Shown here piece by piece: positions 1-9,419 of a stretch of DNA of 64,000 bases. The notes below the pieces were generated by a model. It saw only the letters and a program-made list of their open reading frames with translations. It was not told where the DNA came from and made no database searches. The position numbers were made by a program, and so were the translations under genes. Each line of letters starts with the position of its first letter. Within the stretch, counting starts at the first letter, position 1. This DNA comes from Geodermatophilus obscurus DSM 43160 (GTDB lineage: Bacteria > Actinomycetota > Actinomycetes > Mycobacteriales > Geodermatophilaceae): contig NC_013757.1 in the NCBI RefSeq assembly GCF_000025345.1, forward strand, positions 2,852,001 to 2,916,000. The letters are read 5' to 3'.

Positions 1-91
1 CGCCATCCGGAACGCCGGCGGGACCCCCGACACGGCGGCGCTGCGGGAGTTCGCCGCACGGATCGAGGCCGGCGAGAACCCCTTCAGCTGA
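1..91 (+). CDS. 3' end of an unidentified protein (truncated by window start)
   Basis: An open frame enters from the left edge and stops with TGA at 89-91. It encodes about 29 C-terminal residues ending in EAGENPFS. The frame is rich in G/C third positions and runs straight into the hairpin described next, as a true gene end would. The fragment is too short to assign a family. It is convergent with the small gene at 157-432. Confidence 0.6.
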   Translation, partial: AIRNAGGTPDTAALREFAARIEAGENPFS

Positions 92-96
92 GCATG

Positions 97-160
97 ACGG
101 CCCCGTCCAGGGCCCCACCCTGAGCCTGCGAAGGGTGGGGAGGACGGGGTCCTTCCTCAG
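97..160. terminator. Stop-codon-anchored GC hairpin, copy 1 (bidirectional terminator candidate)
   Basis: The arm GGCCCCGTCC (99-108) pairs with GGACGGGGTCC (142-152), and an inner stem CCCCACCC/GGGTGGGG lies between them. The minus-strand neighbour's TGA (157-159) forms the end of the element. It lies between two converging genes. Related copies occur at 10911-10972, 19551-19613 and 23191-23242. Confidence 0.7.
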
Positions 161-432
161 GCGCGGAAGAGGTCGCGGCGAGCCTGGCGGACGAGGACGT
201 CGGCGGCCTCGCTGTCGGCAACCCCGTGGCCGGCGATCAGGGCGGCGAGGTCGTCCCGGGCGCTGGCGGTGGCGTAGTCGGCGAGCTCGCGCTCGAGGGC
301 GCGGCGGGCGTGGCGCTCGGCCCGGCGACGGCGCAGCGAGTCCACCCACCCCAGGTCGGGCGTGGTGGCGGCGATGGCGAAGGCGGTGCCCTGCATGACG
401 ATCTCCTCGGGTGTCGGTCGGTGTCCCGACAT
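157..432 (-). CDS. Small hypothetical protein, charged, 91 aa
   Basis: The 91-residue product starts MSGHRPTPEEIVMQGTAFA and is rich in Ala, Arg and Glu, with a likely helical middle (SLRRRRAERHARRALERELADYA). No signal peptide, membrane segment or known motif is visible. Its stop codon is part of the recurring hairpin, as for three larger neighbours, which supports it being a translated gene. It has no recognisable relation to the inositol genes. A small hairpin (GGACAC-N5-GTGTCC, 468-484) lies upstream. The function is not known. Confidence 0.55.
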   Translation of the reverse strand: MSGHRPTPEEIVMQGTAFAIAATTPDLGWVDSLRRRRAERHARRALERELADYATASARDDLAALIAGHGVADSEAADVLVRQARRDLFRA

Positions 433-580
433 CCATGGTCGTCCTGACGCCTTGGCATATCTCGCCCGGACACTGTGAGTGTCCCCACCGCGAGTGAGCA
501 GATGTGGCCGACGCCACCGGCTGTCGGCGCTGCGCGGTGAGGCAGGTCATGCCGAAGCCCCGACGCGCGGCCCGGGTGGG

Positions 581-1309
581 TCAGCGACCGACGAGCGTCG
601 TCTCGAAGTCGTAGCGGGACGCGCGGTAGACGTGCCGGCCCAGCTCCACGGCCACGCCCTGGTCGTCGAACGCGGTCCGCTGCATCGTCAGGAGGGCCGA
701 GCGCGGCGGCTCCTCCAGCAGCCGGGCCTCGTCCGTGCGGGCCTGCCGCGCGCCGATCCGCTGGTGGGCGACCCGCAGGTGCACCCCCTGAGACCGCAGG
801 TACTGGTACAGCCCGCGATCGGTGAGGTCCTGGACCGTCGGCTCGAACCGGCCCGGGAGGTGGTTGGTCAGCAGCGCCAGTGGCTCCCCGTGGGAGCGCC
901 GCAGCCGGCGCACGACGACGATCTCGTCCCCCTCCGGCAGGTCGAGCTCCTCGGCGATGTCGGCCGGCGCCGGTACCCGCTCGAGCGACAGGACCTCGGT
1001 CGTGGGTGCCTCGCCGCCCCGCGCGAGGTCGTCGTAGAGGCTGGTGAGCTCGACCGACCGGCGCACGTGCGGCTGGATCACCTGGGTGCCGACCCCGCGC
1101 TTACGGACCAGCAGCCCCTTGTCGACCAGCTCCTGCACCGCCCGGCGCACCGTCGGCCGCGACAGCCCGTAGCGCTGGGCCAGCAGGATCTCGTTCTCCA
1201 GGCGGGATCCGGCCGGCAGGTCGCCACCGGCGATCGCCCCCTCGATCGCCTGGGCCAGCTGGAAGTACAGCGGCGTGGGGCTGGAGCGGTCGATGTCGAA
1301 CGTCAGCAC
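581..1309 (-). CDS. GntR-family (HutC/UTRA) transcriptional regulator, likely of the iol operon
   Basis: The product is 242 aa, the normal length for GntR-UTRA regulators. Residues about 10-75 form the winged helix-turn-helix (LAQRYGLSRPTVRRAVQEL), and residues about 95-235 form a UTRA effector domain. The start at 1309 (MLTFDIDRSSPTPLYFQL) matches the usual N-terminus of the subgroup. It is divergent from iolC across a 223-bp promoter region, which implies it controls the inositol operon and perhaps itself. The effector could be an inositol breakdown intermediate, as for other Iol regulators, but the sequence does not show this. It belongs to a different family from the DeoR-type IolR of Bacillus. 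Confidence 0.85.
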   Translation of the reverse strand: MLTFDIDRSSPTPLYFQLAQAIEGAIAGGDLPAGSRLENEILLAQRYGLSRPTVRRAVQELVDKGLLVRKRGVGTQVIQPHVRRSVELTSLYDDLARGGEAPTTEVLSLERVPAPADIAEELDLPEGDEIVVVRRLRRSHGEPLALLTNHLPGRFEPTVQDLTDRGLYQYLRSQGVHLRVAHQRIGARQARTDEARLLEEPPRSALLTMQRTAFDDQGVAVELGRHVYRASRYDFETTLVGR

Positions 1310-1532
1310 AGGACCTCCTCGGCTGCGGGCACCGCGCGGGCTCGACCGGGAACTCGGCCCCGCCGGTACATGATCGCACCTCAGGACGTCCTGTCGTCAT
1401 CATCTCTCCGGGGCAACTGACCACCGGACGTCTTGTTGCCTTTATGTCCTAACAAAGTCTTGACACGTCCGTGTGGCCCGGAGCACAGTCCCAGGGGCAG
1501 GCGGACGTCGACGGGCGAGGGGACGGAGCACC
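1310..1532. promoter_or_regulatory. Divergent regulator/iol operon promoter region with candidate GntR operator
   Basis: The gap between the GntR gene and iolC holds TATGTCCTAACAAA (1443-1456), directly followed by a TTGACA -35-like hexamer (1460-1465). No clear -10 is visible. A short palindrome AGGACGTCCT (1381-1390) lies nearer the regulator. The ATGTCC-N2-ACA core recurs upstream of the tautomerase (20056-20070) and the ABC-importer lipoprotein (37616-37629), which suggests one regulator acts on all three. Confidence 0.55.
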
Positions 1533-2495
1533 GTGACAGACAGCTTCGAGGTGGTCGTGATGGGCCGCAGTGGGGTGGACGTCTACCCGCTGCAGGTCGG
1601 GGTCGGCCTGGAGGACGTCGAGACGTTCGGCAAGTTCCTCGGTGGCAGTGCGGCGAACGTGGCGGTCGCCGCGGCCCGGCTCGGCCACGCCACCGCCCTG
1701 GTGACCGGGGTCGGCGACGACCCGTTCGGCCGGTTCGTCCAGCGCGCGCTGGGCGACCTCGGTGTCGACGACCGGCTCGTGGTGGTCGATCCGGCCCATC
1801 CCACGCCGGTCACCTTCTGCGAGATCTTCCCGCCGGACGACTTCCCGCTGTACTTCTACCGCCGCCCGAAGGCCCCGGACCTGCAGCTGCGGCCGGAGGA
1901 CCTGGACCTGGCCGCGATCCGGGACGCGGAGCTGTTCTGGGCGACGGTCACCGGCCTGTCCGAGGAGCCCAGCCGGTCGGCGCACCACGCGGCCTGGGAG
2001 GCCCGGGGACGGCGCCGGCACACCGTGCTCGACCTGGACTACCGGCCGACGTTTTGGACGTCGCACGAGGAGGCCACGGCGCAGGTGCGCGCGGTCCTCC
2101 CCCACGTGACCGTCGCCGTCGGCAACCGCGAGGAGTGCGAGGTCGCCGTCGGCGAGACCGAGCCGGACCGGGCGGCCGACGCCCTGCTCGACGCCGGGGT
2201 CGAGCTGGCGATCGTGAAGCAGGGCCCGCGCGGCGTCCTCGGCAAGACCCGCAGCGAGCGGGTCGTCGTCCCGCCCACACCGGTCGAGGTGGTCAACGGG
2301 CTCGGGGCCGGTGACGCGTTCGGTGGCTCGCTGGTCCACGGTCTGCTCACCGGGCTCCCCCTCGAGCAGATGCTGCGCAACGCCAACGCCGCCGGCGCCA
2401 TCGTCGCCTCCCGGCTGGAGTGCTCCACCGCGATGCCCACCTCCGCCGAGATCGAGCAGCACGTCACCGCGTCCCTGGAGGGCACCCGTGTCTGA
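1533..2495 (+). CDS. iolC: 5-dehydro-2-deoxygluconokinase (PfkB family)
   Basis: IolC phosphorylates 5-dehydro-2-deoxy-D-gluconate, the fifth step of myo-inositol breakdown. The GTG at 1533 was chosen because a GGACGGAG ribosome-binding site lies just upstream. The 320-aa product has the PfkB/ribokinase layout: N-terminal substrate motif FLGGSAANVAVAAARLG near residue 40, and the C-terminal signature VNGLGAGDAFGGSLVHG with the catalytic Asp near residue 260. It is the first gene of the operon and overlaps the next gene by 8 bases. A decayed homologue lies at 17510-18063. Confidence 0.92.
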   Translation: MTDSFEVVVMGRSGVDVYPLQVGVGLEDVETFGKFLGGSAANVAVAAARLGHATALVTGVGDDPFGRFVQRALGDLGVDDRLVVVDPAHPTPVTFCEIFPPDDFPLYFYRRPKAPDLQLRPEDLDLAAIRDAELFWATVTGLSEEPSRSAHHAAWEARGRRRHTVLDLDYRPTFWTSHEEATAQVRAVLPHVTVAVGNREECEVAVGETEPDRAADALLDAGVELAIVKQGPRGVLGKTRSERVVVPPTPVEVVNGLGAGDAFGGSLVHGLLTGLPLEQMLRNANAAGAIVASRLECSTAMPTSAEIEQHVTASLEGTRV

Positions 2496-3426
2496 CACCG
2501 TCCTGTCCCCCACCGAGGCCCCCGCACCCGACACCCACGGGTCCCGGCCGGTGTGCACCACCTACGCCGAGGTCACCGAGGTCCGCAGCCGGGACCCGCA
2601 GGCCATCCGCCGGGCGCTGGCCGCACGCCGCCGGCGGCCGGCCTTCCTCCCCGAGGACGGCCGGCTCATGCTCGTGGCCGCCGACCACCCGGCCCGCGGC
2701 GCGCTGTCGGCCCAGGGGCGTCCGGCGGCGATGAACAGCCGCACCGACATGCTCGACCGTTTGCGGACGGCGCTGGCCCGCCCCGGCGTGGACGGCCTCC
2801 TGGCCACCGCCGACATCGCCGAGGACCTGCTGCTGCTCGGCGCGCTCGAGGACAAGGTCGTGGTCGCCTCCATGAACCGCGGCGGCCTGGCCGGGGCCAG
2901 CTTCGAGCTCGACGACCGGATGACCGGCTACGACGTCGCTGGCGTGGTGGAGGCCCGCTTCGACGCGGCGAAGATGCTCAACCGGATCGACCTCGACGAC
3001 CCCGGCACGGTGCAGATGCTGGAGACCTCCGGCCGGGCGGTCACCGAGCTGGCCCGGGCCGGCGTGGTGGCGATGCTGGAGCCGTTCCTGTCCCGGCGGG
3101 TCGACGGCCGGGTCACCAACGACCTCAGCCCCGACGCGGTCATCAAGTCGGTGCACATCACCCAGGGGCTCGGGGCCACCTCGGCCTACACCTGGATGAA
3201 GCTCCCGGTCGTCGCCGAGATGGAGCGGGTCATGGACGCCACCACCCTGCCCACGCTGCTCCTCGGCGGGGACCCCTCCCGCCGACCCGAGGAGACCTAC
3301 GCCGCCTGGCGCGACGCCCTCGCGCTGCCGTCCGTGCGCGGCCTGGTCGTCGGCCGCACGCTGCTCTACCCGCTGGACGACGACGTCGCCTCCGCGGTCG
3401 ACACTGCCGTCTCCCTCGTGCACTGA
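2488..3426 (+). CDS. Cgl0159-type (beta/alpha)8 aldolase-like protein of the inositol pathway
   Basis: This 312-aa protein has the look of the Cgl0159 family, a TIM-barrel protein that follows iolC in actinobacterial inositol clusters. It probably replaces the class II aldolase IolJ that cleaves 2-deoxy-5-keto-gluconate-6-phosphate; this role is inferred from context. Visible conserved segments include LMLVAADHPARGAL, a hydrophobic GLLATADIAEDLLLLGALEDK stretch and IKSVHITQGLGATSAYTWMKLP with candidate active-site lysines. The GTG start lies inside the end of iolC, giving an 8-base overlap and likely translational coupling. In some bacteria the domain is fused to IolC. Confidence 0.8.
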   Translation: MSDTVLSPTEAPAPDTHGSRPVCTTYAEVTEVRSRDPQAIRRALAARRRRPAFLPEDGRLMLVAADHPARGALSAQGRPAAMNSRTDMLDRLRTALARPGVDGLLATADIAEDLLLLGALEDKVVVASMNRGGLAGASFELDDRMTGYDVAGVVEARFDAAKMLNRIDLDDPGTVQMLETSGRAVTELARAGVVAMLEPFLSRRVDGRVTNDLSPDAVIKSVHITQGLGATSAYTWMKLPVVAEMERVMDATTLPTLLLGGDPSRRPEETYAAWRDALALPSVRGLVVGRTLLYPLDDDVASAVDTAVSLVH

Positions 3427-3437
3427 AGGGTCCTTCG

Positions 3438-4349
3438 ATGACCGCGACCACCGCGTCGCAGCACCTGCCTGCCGGCAGCGCAGCCTCCGGCCCGTACGCC
3501 CTCGAGGTGACCCCTGAGTCCGCCGGCTGGGGACACTCCAGCCTGCGGGTGCTGGAGCTGCCCCCTGGCGGCTCGCACACCCTGGACACCGGCGCGGACG
3601 AGGTCCTCGTCGTCCCGCTCTCGGGTGGGCTGGTCGTCGAGTGCGACGGCGAGGTGCTCACCCTCGCCGGGCGCAGCGGCGTGTTCGCCGGGCCGACCGA
3701 CTTCGCCTACCTGCCGCTCGGCGTCACCGCCGAGCTCGCCAGCCGCAACGGCGGGCGGTTCGCGCTGTGCGGCGCGCGGGCCTCCCGTCGCCTGCCGGTG
3801 CGCTACGGCCCAGCGTCGGACGTCCCCGTCGAGCTGCGGGGCGCCGGCCGGTGCAGCCGGCAGGTGAACAACTTCGCCACTGCCGGCGTGTTCGAGGCCG
3901 ACGCGGTCATCGCCTGCGAGGTCCTCACGCCCGGCGGCAACTGGTCCTCCTATCCCCCGCACAAGCACGACGAGGCCTCCGAGGTGGAGAGCGAGCTCGA
4001 GGAGATCTACTACTTCGAGGTCGCCCCGGGCCCGCAGGGGCAGCCCGGCCTGGCCTACCAGCGGGTCTACGGAACCGCCGAGCGGCCGATCGACGTGCTC
4101 GCCGAGGTCCGCGACCGCGACGTCGTGCTCATCCCGCACGGCTGGCACGGGCCGTCCATCGCCGCTCCGGGCCACGACCTCTACTACCTCAACGTCATGG
4201 CCGGTCCCGGCGACGAGCGCGCCTGGCGGATCGTCGACGACCCCGCGCACACCTGGATCCGTGGCACCTGGGCCGACGAGGACGTCGACCCCCGCCTCCC
4301 CCTGCACTCCCCCGCCGGCACCGACCAGAACGGAGCCCCCCGACCGTGA
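3438..4349 (+). CDS. iolB: 5-deoxy-glucuronate isomerase
   Basis: IolB converts 5-deoxy-D-glucuronate to 5-dehydro-2-deoxy-D-gluconate, feeding IolC. The 303-aa product is a bicupin. The second cupin carries the metal site in SSYPPHKHDEASEVESELEE (His-x-His and a distal Glu, residues about 172-190) and a distal His in VLIPHGWHGP. The ATG at 3438 follows the previous stop by 11 bases. The gene ends in a GTGA overlap with iolD, so the two are probably translated together. Confidence 0.93.
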   Translation: MTATTASQHLPAGSAASGPYALEVTPESAGWGHSSLRVLELPPGGSHTLDTGADEVLVVPLSGGLVVECDGEVLTLAGRSGVFAGPTDFAYLPLGVTAELASRNGGRFALCGARASRRLPVRYGPASDVPVELRGAGRCSRQVNNFATAGVFEADAVIACEVLTPGGNWSSYPPHKHDEASEVESELEEIYYFEVAPGPQGQPGLAYQRVYGTAERPIDVLAEVRDRDVVLIPHGWHGPSIAAPGHDLYYLNVMAGPGDERAWRIVDDPAHTWIRGTWADEDVDPRLPLHSPAGTDQNGAPRP

Positions 4350-6295
4350 GCGACTACCCGCCGCCGGCACGGACCGACACCGTGCGGCTCACCGTGTCCC
4401 AGGCCGTCGTGCGCTTCCTCGCGCAGCAGCACACCGAGCGCGACGGGCAGCGCCAGCGGCTGTTCGCCGGCTGCTTCGGCATCTTCGGGCACGGCAACGT
4501 CGCCGGGCTCGGCCAGGCGCTGCTGCAGGCCGAGATCGACGAGCCCGGCGCGCTGCCCTACGTGCTGGGCCGCAACGAGCAGGCCGTCGTGCACACCGCC
4601 GTCGCCTATGCCCGGGCCAAGGACCGCCTGCAGACCTGGGCGGTCTCCACCAGCGTCGGCCCCGGCTCGACGAACACGCTGACCGGCGCGGCGCTGGCGA
4701 CCATCAACCGGCTGCCGGTGCTGCTGCTGCCCGCCGACACCTTCGCCACCCGCTCGGCCGGCCCGCTGCTGCAGGAGCTGGAGCAGCCCCACAGCGGCGA
4801 CGTGACCGTCAACGACGCGTTCCGCCCGGTGTCGCGCTACTTCGACCGCATCTGGCGGCCCGAGCAGCTGCCCGGCGCGCTGCTCGGCGCGATGCGGGTG
4901 CTCACCGACCCGGCCGAGACCGGCGCGGTCACCCTCTGCTTCCCGCAGGACGTGCAGGCCGAGGCGTTCGACTGGCCGGTCGAGCTGTTCGCCGAGCGCA
5001 CCTGGCACGTGGGCCGGCCGCTGCCCGAGCCGGCCGCCCTGCAGCGCGCGGTCGAGGTGATCCGGTCGGCCCGCCGGCCGCTGGTCGTCGCCGGCGGCGG
5101 CGTCATCTACTCGCAGGCCACCGAGGCGCTGGACGCCTTCGTGTCGGCCACCGGCATCCCGGTCGGGCAGACCCAGGCCGGCAAGGGCGCGCTGCCCTAC
5201 GACCACCCGCAGTCGGTGGGGGCGATCGGCTCCACCGGGACGACGGCGGCCAACGCCCTGGCTCGCGAGGCCGACGTCGTCATCGGGATCGGCACCCGCT
5301 ACCAGGACTTCACCACCGCGTCGCACACCGCGTTCAACGACCCCGGCGTGCGGTTCGTCAACGTCAACGTCGCCTCGATGGACGCCGTCAAGCACGCCGG
5401 GGTGGGCGTGCAGGCCGACGCCCGCGAGACGCTCACCGCGCTGACCGACGCCCTGGCCGGCTGGTCGGTCGACGACGCCCACCGGCAGCGCACCGCCGAG
5501 CTCGCCGCGCAGTGGGAGGCCACCGTCGAGGCCGCCTACCACCCGGAGGTGCCCAGCGCGGGCGAGGGCGGCCGGCTCACCCAGAACGAGGTCATCGGCA
5601 TCGTCAACGAGGTCTCCGCCCCGCGGGACGTCGTCGTCTGCGCCGCGGGCTCGATGCCCGGTGACCTGCACAAGATGTGGCGGGTCCGCGACCGCAAGGG
5701 CTACCACGTCGAGTACGGCTACTCGACCATGGGGTACGAGATCCCCGGCGGCATCGGCATCCGGATGGCCAGCCCCGACCGGGACGTCTTCGTGATGATC
5801 GGCGACGGGTCCTACCTGATGATGCCGACCGAGCTGGTCACCGCCGTCCAGGAGGGCGTCAAGATCGTCGTCGTCCTGGTGCAGAACCACGGCTTCGCCT
5901 CGATCGGCGCGCTGTCGGAGCAGCTGGGGTCGCAGCGGTTCGGCACCCGCTACCGCTACCGCTCGGAGTCCGGCCGGCTCGACGGCGACGTGCTGCCGGT
6001 GGACCTCGCCGCCAACGCCGCGAGCCTCGGCGTCGACGTCCTGGTCGCGCAGGACGGGCCGAGCTTCGAGGCGGCGCTGCGCAAGGCCAAGGCCAGCGAC
6101 CGGACGACGGTCGTGCACGTCGAGACCGACCCGCTGATCGACGCCCCCTCCAGCGAGTCCTGGTGGGACGTGCCGGTCAGCGAGGTCTCCACGCTGTCCA
6201 GCACCCAGGAGGCCCGCGCGGTCTACGACCGCTGGAAGGCCGTGCAGCGGCCCGCCTACCTCGCGCCGTCCGAGCGCGACACCCCGCAGTCCTGA
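4346..6295 (+). CDS. iolD: 3D-(3,5/4)-trihydroxycyclohexane-1,2-dione hydrolase (ThDP enzyme)
   Basis: IolD opens the inositol ring of the diketo intermediate. The 649-aa product has the three-domain thiamine-diphosphate layout. The N-terminal domain has the conserved Glu in VLGRNEQAVVHTAVAYAR. The central domain has RRPLVVAGGGVIYSQA. The C-terminal domain has the ThDP/Mg motif starting at MIGDGSYLMMPTELVTA (about residue 485) and closing with QNHGF. The GTG start overlaps the iolB stop by 4 bases. Its length agrees with the family (about 640 aa). Confidence 0.94.
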   Translation: MSDYPPPARTDTVRLTVSQAVVRFLAQQHTERDGQRQRLFAGCFGIFGHGNVAGLGQALLQAEIDEPGALPYVLGRNEQAVVHTAVAYARAKDRLQTWAVSTSVGPGSTNTLTGAALATINRLPVLLLPADTFATRSAGPLLQELEQPHSGDVTVNDAFRPVSRYFDRIWRPEQLPGALLGAMRVLTDPAETGAVTLCFPQDVQAEAFDWPVELFAERTWHVGRPLPEPAALQRAVEVIRSARRPLVVAGGGVIYSQATEALDAFVSATGIPVGQTQAGKGALPYDHPQSVGAIGSTGTTAANALAREADVVIGIGTRYQDFTTASHTAFNDPGVRFVNVNVASMDAVKHAGVGVQADARETLTALTDALAGWSVDDAHRQRTAELAAQWEATVEAAYHPEVPSAGEGGRLTQNEVIGIVNEVSAPRDVVVCAAGSMPGDLHKMWRVRDRKGYHVEYGYSTMGYEIPGGIGIRMASPDRDVFVMIGDGSYLMMPTELVTAVQEGVKIVVVLVQNHGFASIGALSEQLGSQRFGTRYRYRSESGRLDGDVLPVDLAANAASLGVDVLVAQDGPSFEAALRKAKASDRTTVVHVETDPLIDAPSSESWWDVPVSEVSTLSSTQEARAVYDRWKAVQRPAYLAPSERDTPQS

Positions 6296-6326
6296 TCCGC
6301 ACGCCCGCCCACGGAGGAGAGAACAG

Positions 6327-7319
6327 ATGACCGCGCAGCACCCCGCGGCCCCCGCCCAGGCCGCCGCCGAGCCGGGCCGGGCCCGGATCCGCGTCGGGTC
6401 GGCCCCCGACTCGTGGGGCGTCTGGTTCCCCGACGACCCCGAACAGGTGCCGTGGCAGCGGTTCCTCGACGAGGTCAGCGCCTGCGGCTTCGAGTGGATC
6501 GAGCTGGGCCCCTACGGCTACCTGCCCACCGACCCGGCGCAGCTGTCCGACGAGCTCGCGGCGCGGGGGCTGCAGGTGTCGGCCGGCACCGTGTTCGAGC
6601 ACCTGCACCGGCCCGACTCCTGGGACGCGGTGTGGGGCCAGGTGAAGGACGTCGCGGCACTGACCCAGGCGATGGGCGGCACCCACGTGGTGGTCATCCC
6701 CGACACCTTCCGCGACCAGAAGACCGGCGCGGACATCGAGTCCCGCGAGCTCACGGCCGACCAGTGGCAGGCGAAGACCACGGGTGTGGACCGGCTGGCC
6801 CGCGCGATCCGGGACGAGTACGGGCTGACCATCGCCTACCACCCGCACGCCGAGAGCCACGTCGGCTGGCAGCGCGACATCGAGCGGTTCCTCGCCGACA
6901 CCGACCCGCAGTACGTGCCGCTGTGCCTGGACACCGGGCACGTCAGCTACTACCGCGGCGACAACCTGGAGCTGATCAACAAGTACCCGGAGCGGATCGG
7001 TTACCTGCACCTCAAGCAGGTCGACCCGGTCCTCATCGACCGCATCCTGGAAGAGGACATCGTCTGGCCCGAGGCGGTGCGGATGGGCGCGATGGTGGAG
7101 CCGCCGACCGGGGTCCCGGCCTACCCGCCGCTGTTCGAGGCGATCGAGGCGCACGGGTTGGACGTCTTCGCGATCGTCGAGCAGGACATGTACCCCTGCC
7201 CGCCGGACCAGCCCTTCCCGATCGCCCAGCGCACCCACAGGCACATCGCCGGCTGTCAGCTGCCGTCGCTGCAGATCGGCGCCCCGAAGACCACGAGTGC
7301 AGAGGAGCACCGGGCATGA
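6327..7319 (+). CDS. iolE: myo-inosose-2 dehydratase
   Basis: IolE dehydrates scyllo-inosose (2-keto-myo-inositol) to the diketone used by IolD. The 330-aa product is a xylose-isomerase-like TIM barrel. The opening [19 protein letters not shown] is characteristic of the enzyme. Candidate metal and substrate ligands appear in [32 protein letters not shown] and [11 protein letters not shown] strong GGAGGAGAG ribosome-binding site precedes the ATG. The stop overlaps the iolG start (ATGA). Confidence 0.93.
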   Translation: MTAQHPAAPAQAAAEPGRARIRVGSAPDSWGVWFPDDPEQVPWQRFLDEVSACGFEWIELGPYGYLPTDPAQLSDELAARGLQVSAGTVFEHLHRPDSWDAVWGQVKDVAALTQAMGGTHVVVIPDTFRDQKTGADIESRELTADQWQAKTTGVDRLARAIRDEYGLTIAYHPHAESHVGWQRDIERFLADTDPQYVPLCLDTGHVSYYRGDNLELINKYPERIGYLHLKQVDPVLIDRILEEDIVWPEAVRMGAMVEPPTGVPAYPPLFEAIEAHGLDVFAIVEQDMYPCPPDQPFPIAQRTHRHIAGCQLPSLQIGAPKTTSAEEHRA

Positions 7320-8404
7320 CCACCGCCGAGACCCGTGCCGGGGCGCTCCCGGACCTGGCCGACGTCCCCGCCCGCGAGCTGCAGGTCGCCGTCCTCGGCG
7401 TCGGGATGATGGGCGCCGACCACGTCGCCCGCCTCTACAGCCGTATCTCGGGCGCCCAGGTCGTCGCGGTCAGCGACGCCTTCGCCGAGAAGGCCGAGCA
7501 GGTGGCCGCCACCGTGCCCGGCTGCCGGGTGATCGGCGACCCGCTGGTCGCGATCGCCGACGACGACGTCGACGCCGTCCTGATCGCCACGCCCGGTCAG
7601 TTCCACGAGGAGCAGGTGCTGGCCTGCATCGAGCGGGGCAAGCCGGTGCTGTGCGAGAAGCCGCTGACCATGGAGGCCGACAGCTCCCTGGCCGTGGTGC
7701 GGGCCGAGGACGAGTACGCCGCGCGCACCGGGCGGCGGCTGGTCCAGGTCGGGTTCATGCGCCGCTTCGACCCCGAGTACGCCGAGCTCAAGGCGCTGAT
7801 CGACGCCGGCGGGCTGGGCGAGCCGCTGCTGGTGCACTGCGCGCACCGCAACGCCGCCGTCCCGCCGCACTTCACCAGCGAGATGATGGTCAACGACTCG
7901 GTGGTGCACGAGGTCGACGTCGCCCGGTTCCTCCTCGACGAGGAGATCGCCGCGGTCACCGTGCTGCGCCCGAAGGCGACCCGGCACGCCGTCGCCGGCC
8001 AGTCCGACCCCCTGCTGGTGCTGTTCGAGACCACCAGCGGCCGCATGGTCGACGTCGAGTGCTTCGTGAGCACCGGCGTCGGCTACGAGGTGCGCACCGA
8101 GGTCGTCGGTGAGGACGGCAGCGCCATGATCGGCCTCGACGCCGGCCTGGTGCGCACGTCCGGCGGGTCGTCGGGCGCCGCCCGGTCGACCGGCATCGCG
8201 CCGGACTTCCGGCAGCGGTTCGGCCGGGCCTACGACATCGAGCTGCAGCGGTGGGTGGACGCCGCCCGCCGCGGTGAGGTCGACGGCCCCGGGGCGTGGG
8301 ACGGCTACGCCGCCCAGGCCGTGTGCGCGGCCGGCGTCGAGGCGCTGCGCAGCGGGCAGCGCACCGAGGTCCGGCTGGCGTCGCGGGAGGGCACGGCGTC
8401 ATGA
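7316..8404 (+). CDS. iolG: myo-inositol 2-dehydrogenase (Gfo/Idh/MocA family)
   Basis: IolG oxidises myo-inositol to 2-keto-myo-inositol with NAD, the first pathway step. The 362-aa product has a Rossmann motif [11 protein letters not shown] near residue 25, the family EKP motif in VLCEKPLTM near residue 112, and a catalytic-His region [15 protein letters not shown] near residue 196. The N-terminus carries about 20 extra residues compared with typical IolG. ATGA overlaps on both sides place it in tight translational coupling with iolE and iolH. The closest relative in the window is the gene at 30056-31063, which shares the HCAHRNA motif. Confidence 0.92.
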   Translation: MTTAETRAGALPDLADVPARELQVAVLGVGMMGADHVARLYSRISGAQVVAVSDAFAEKAEQVAATVPGCRVIGDPLVAIADDDVDAVLIATPGQFHEEQVLACIERGKPVLCEKPLTMEADSSLAVVRAEDEYAARTGRRLVQVGFMRRFDPEYAELKALIDAGGLGEPLLVHCAHRNAAVPPHFTSEMMVNDSVVHEVDVARFLLDEEIAAVTVLRPKATRHAVAGQSDPLLVLFETTSGRMVDVECFVSTGVGYEVRTEVVGEDGSAMIGLDAGLVRTSGGSSGAARSTGIAPDFRQRFGRAYDIELQRWVDAARRGEVDGPGAWDGYAAQAVCAAGVEALRSGQRTEVRLASREGTAS

Positions 8405-9357
8405 GGATCGCCCTGGACCCGCAGATGCTGCGCACCGTCCCCCTGCTGGAGCTGCCCGACGTGGTGGCCGGCATGGGCTACGAGTGGATCGAGCTGTCCC
8501 CCCGCGAGGACTTCATCCCGTTCTTCAAGCACCCGCGGGTGGACACCGCCACGGTGCGGGCGTTCCGGTCGAGGCTGTCCGATGCGGGCGTCGGCGTCAC
8601 CTCGCTGCTGCCGGTCATGCGCTGGTCGGGCCCGGGTGAGGTGGAGCGGCAGGCCGCCGTCCGCTACTGGAGGCGGGCCATCGAGATTTGCGTCGAGCTC
8701 GGCGTGGACACCATGAACTCGGAGTTCAACGGCCGGCCCGAGGCGCCCGAGCTCGCCGAGGCGATGTTCTGGCGGTCGATGGAGGAGCTGCTGCCGGTCT
8801 TCGAGCGCGAGGGCGTCAAGCTGGCCCTCGAGCCGCACCCGGACGACTTCATCGAGCTCGGCCTCCCGGCACTCGACATGATCCGCGGCATCGACTCGCC
8901 GTGCGTGTCCTTCCTGTACTGCATGCCGCACACGTTCCACCAGGGCGACGACGCGCCGGGGATCATCGCGAACGCCGGCGAGCTGCTCACCCACGTGCAC
9001 GTGGCCGACTCGATGGACCACCGGGCCTCGGACGGGCTGCGCTACATCACCAACCCGCCGGGCAACACCACCCGCGTCCACCAGCACATGGAGCTCGGGC
9101 GCGGCGACGTGGACGCCGACGAGGCCTTCGCGGCGCTGGCGGGGATCGGCTTCGACGGCGTCCTCACCACCTGCGTCTTCGGCTGGGACAACCAGGCCCG
9201 CGAGTCCGGCATCCGCATGCTCGACGCGATCCGCCGGCTGGTCGGCAAGCACTTCCCCGCGGGGACGCTCCCGGACGCCGACGCGGCCGGGCCCGACGCC
9301 GGCACCTCCCGGCCGAACTTCCCGCAGACCCCGCTCCCTGACGACACCGCTCCCTGA
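8401..9357 (+). CDS. iolH: IolH-like sugar phosphate isomerase/epimerase (TIM barrel)
   Basis: This 318-aa xylose-isomerase-like TIM barrel follows iolG with an ATGA overlap, the usual place of iolH. Metal-ligand candidates are seen in [27 protein letters not shown] and [12 protein letters not shown]. The exact reaction of IolH is unsettled, and inosose isomerisation is one proposal. The last codons lie in a 16-bp tandem repeat (9331-9393) that also contains the stop codon, so the C-terminal tail ([11 protein letters not shown]) depends on repeat number and phase. Confidence 0.85.
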   Translation: MRIALDPQMLRTVPLLELPDVVAGMGYEWIELSPREDFIPFFKHPRVDTATVRAFRSRLSDAGVGVTSLLPVMRWSGPGEVERQAAVRYWRRAIEICVELGVDTMNSEFNGRPEAPELAEAMFWRSMEELLPVFEREGVKLALEPHPDDFIELGLPALDMIRGIDSPCVSFLYCMPHTFHQGDDAPGIIANAGELLTHVHVADSMDHRASDGLRYITNPPGNTTRVHQHMELGRGDVDADEAFAALAGIGFDGVLTTCVFGWDNQARESGIRMLDAIRRLVGKHFPAGTLPDADAAGPDAGTSRPNFPQTPLPDDTAP

Positions 9358-9393
9358 CGACACCGCTCCCTGACGACACCGCTCCCTGACGGC
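9331..9393. repeat. 16-bp tandem repeat, about 3.8 copies, spanning the iolH stop
   Basis: The unit CCGCTCCCTGACGACA occurs at 9331-9346, 9347-9362 and 9363-9378, and a partial unit follows from 9379. Each unit contains a TGA. As 16 is not a multiple of three, successive units are read in different phases, and the iolH stop (9355-9357) lies in the second unit. The rest fills the iolH-iolA gap. Confidence 0.9.
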
Positions 9394-9419
9394 GGACCGA
9401 ACCACCCAGAGAGGCAGCC

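Noticed and set aside
479-1420. Long plus-strand open frame opposite the GntR gene
   Set aside because: It is antisense to a clear GntR/UTRA regulator, and its Arg/Gln/Gly-rich translation shows no domain. High GC produces such frames routinely.
4184-6118. 644-residue minus-strand open frame across iolD
   Set aside because: The translation is low-complexity (His, Asp, Gly, Val, Arg) and lies entirely opposite iolD, which carries all ThDP-enzyme motifs.
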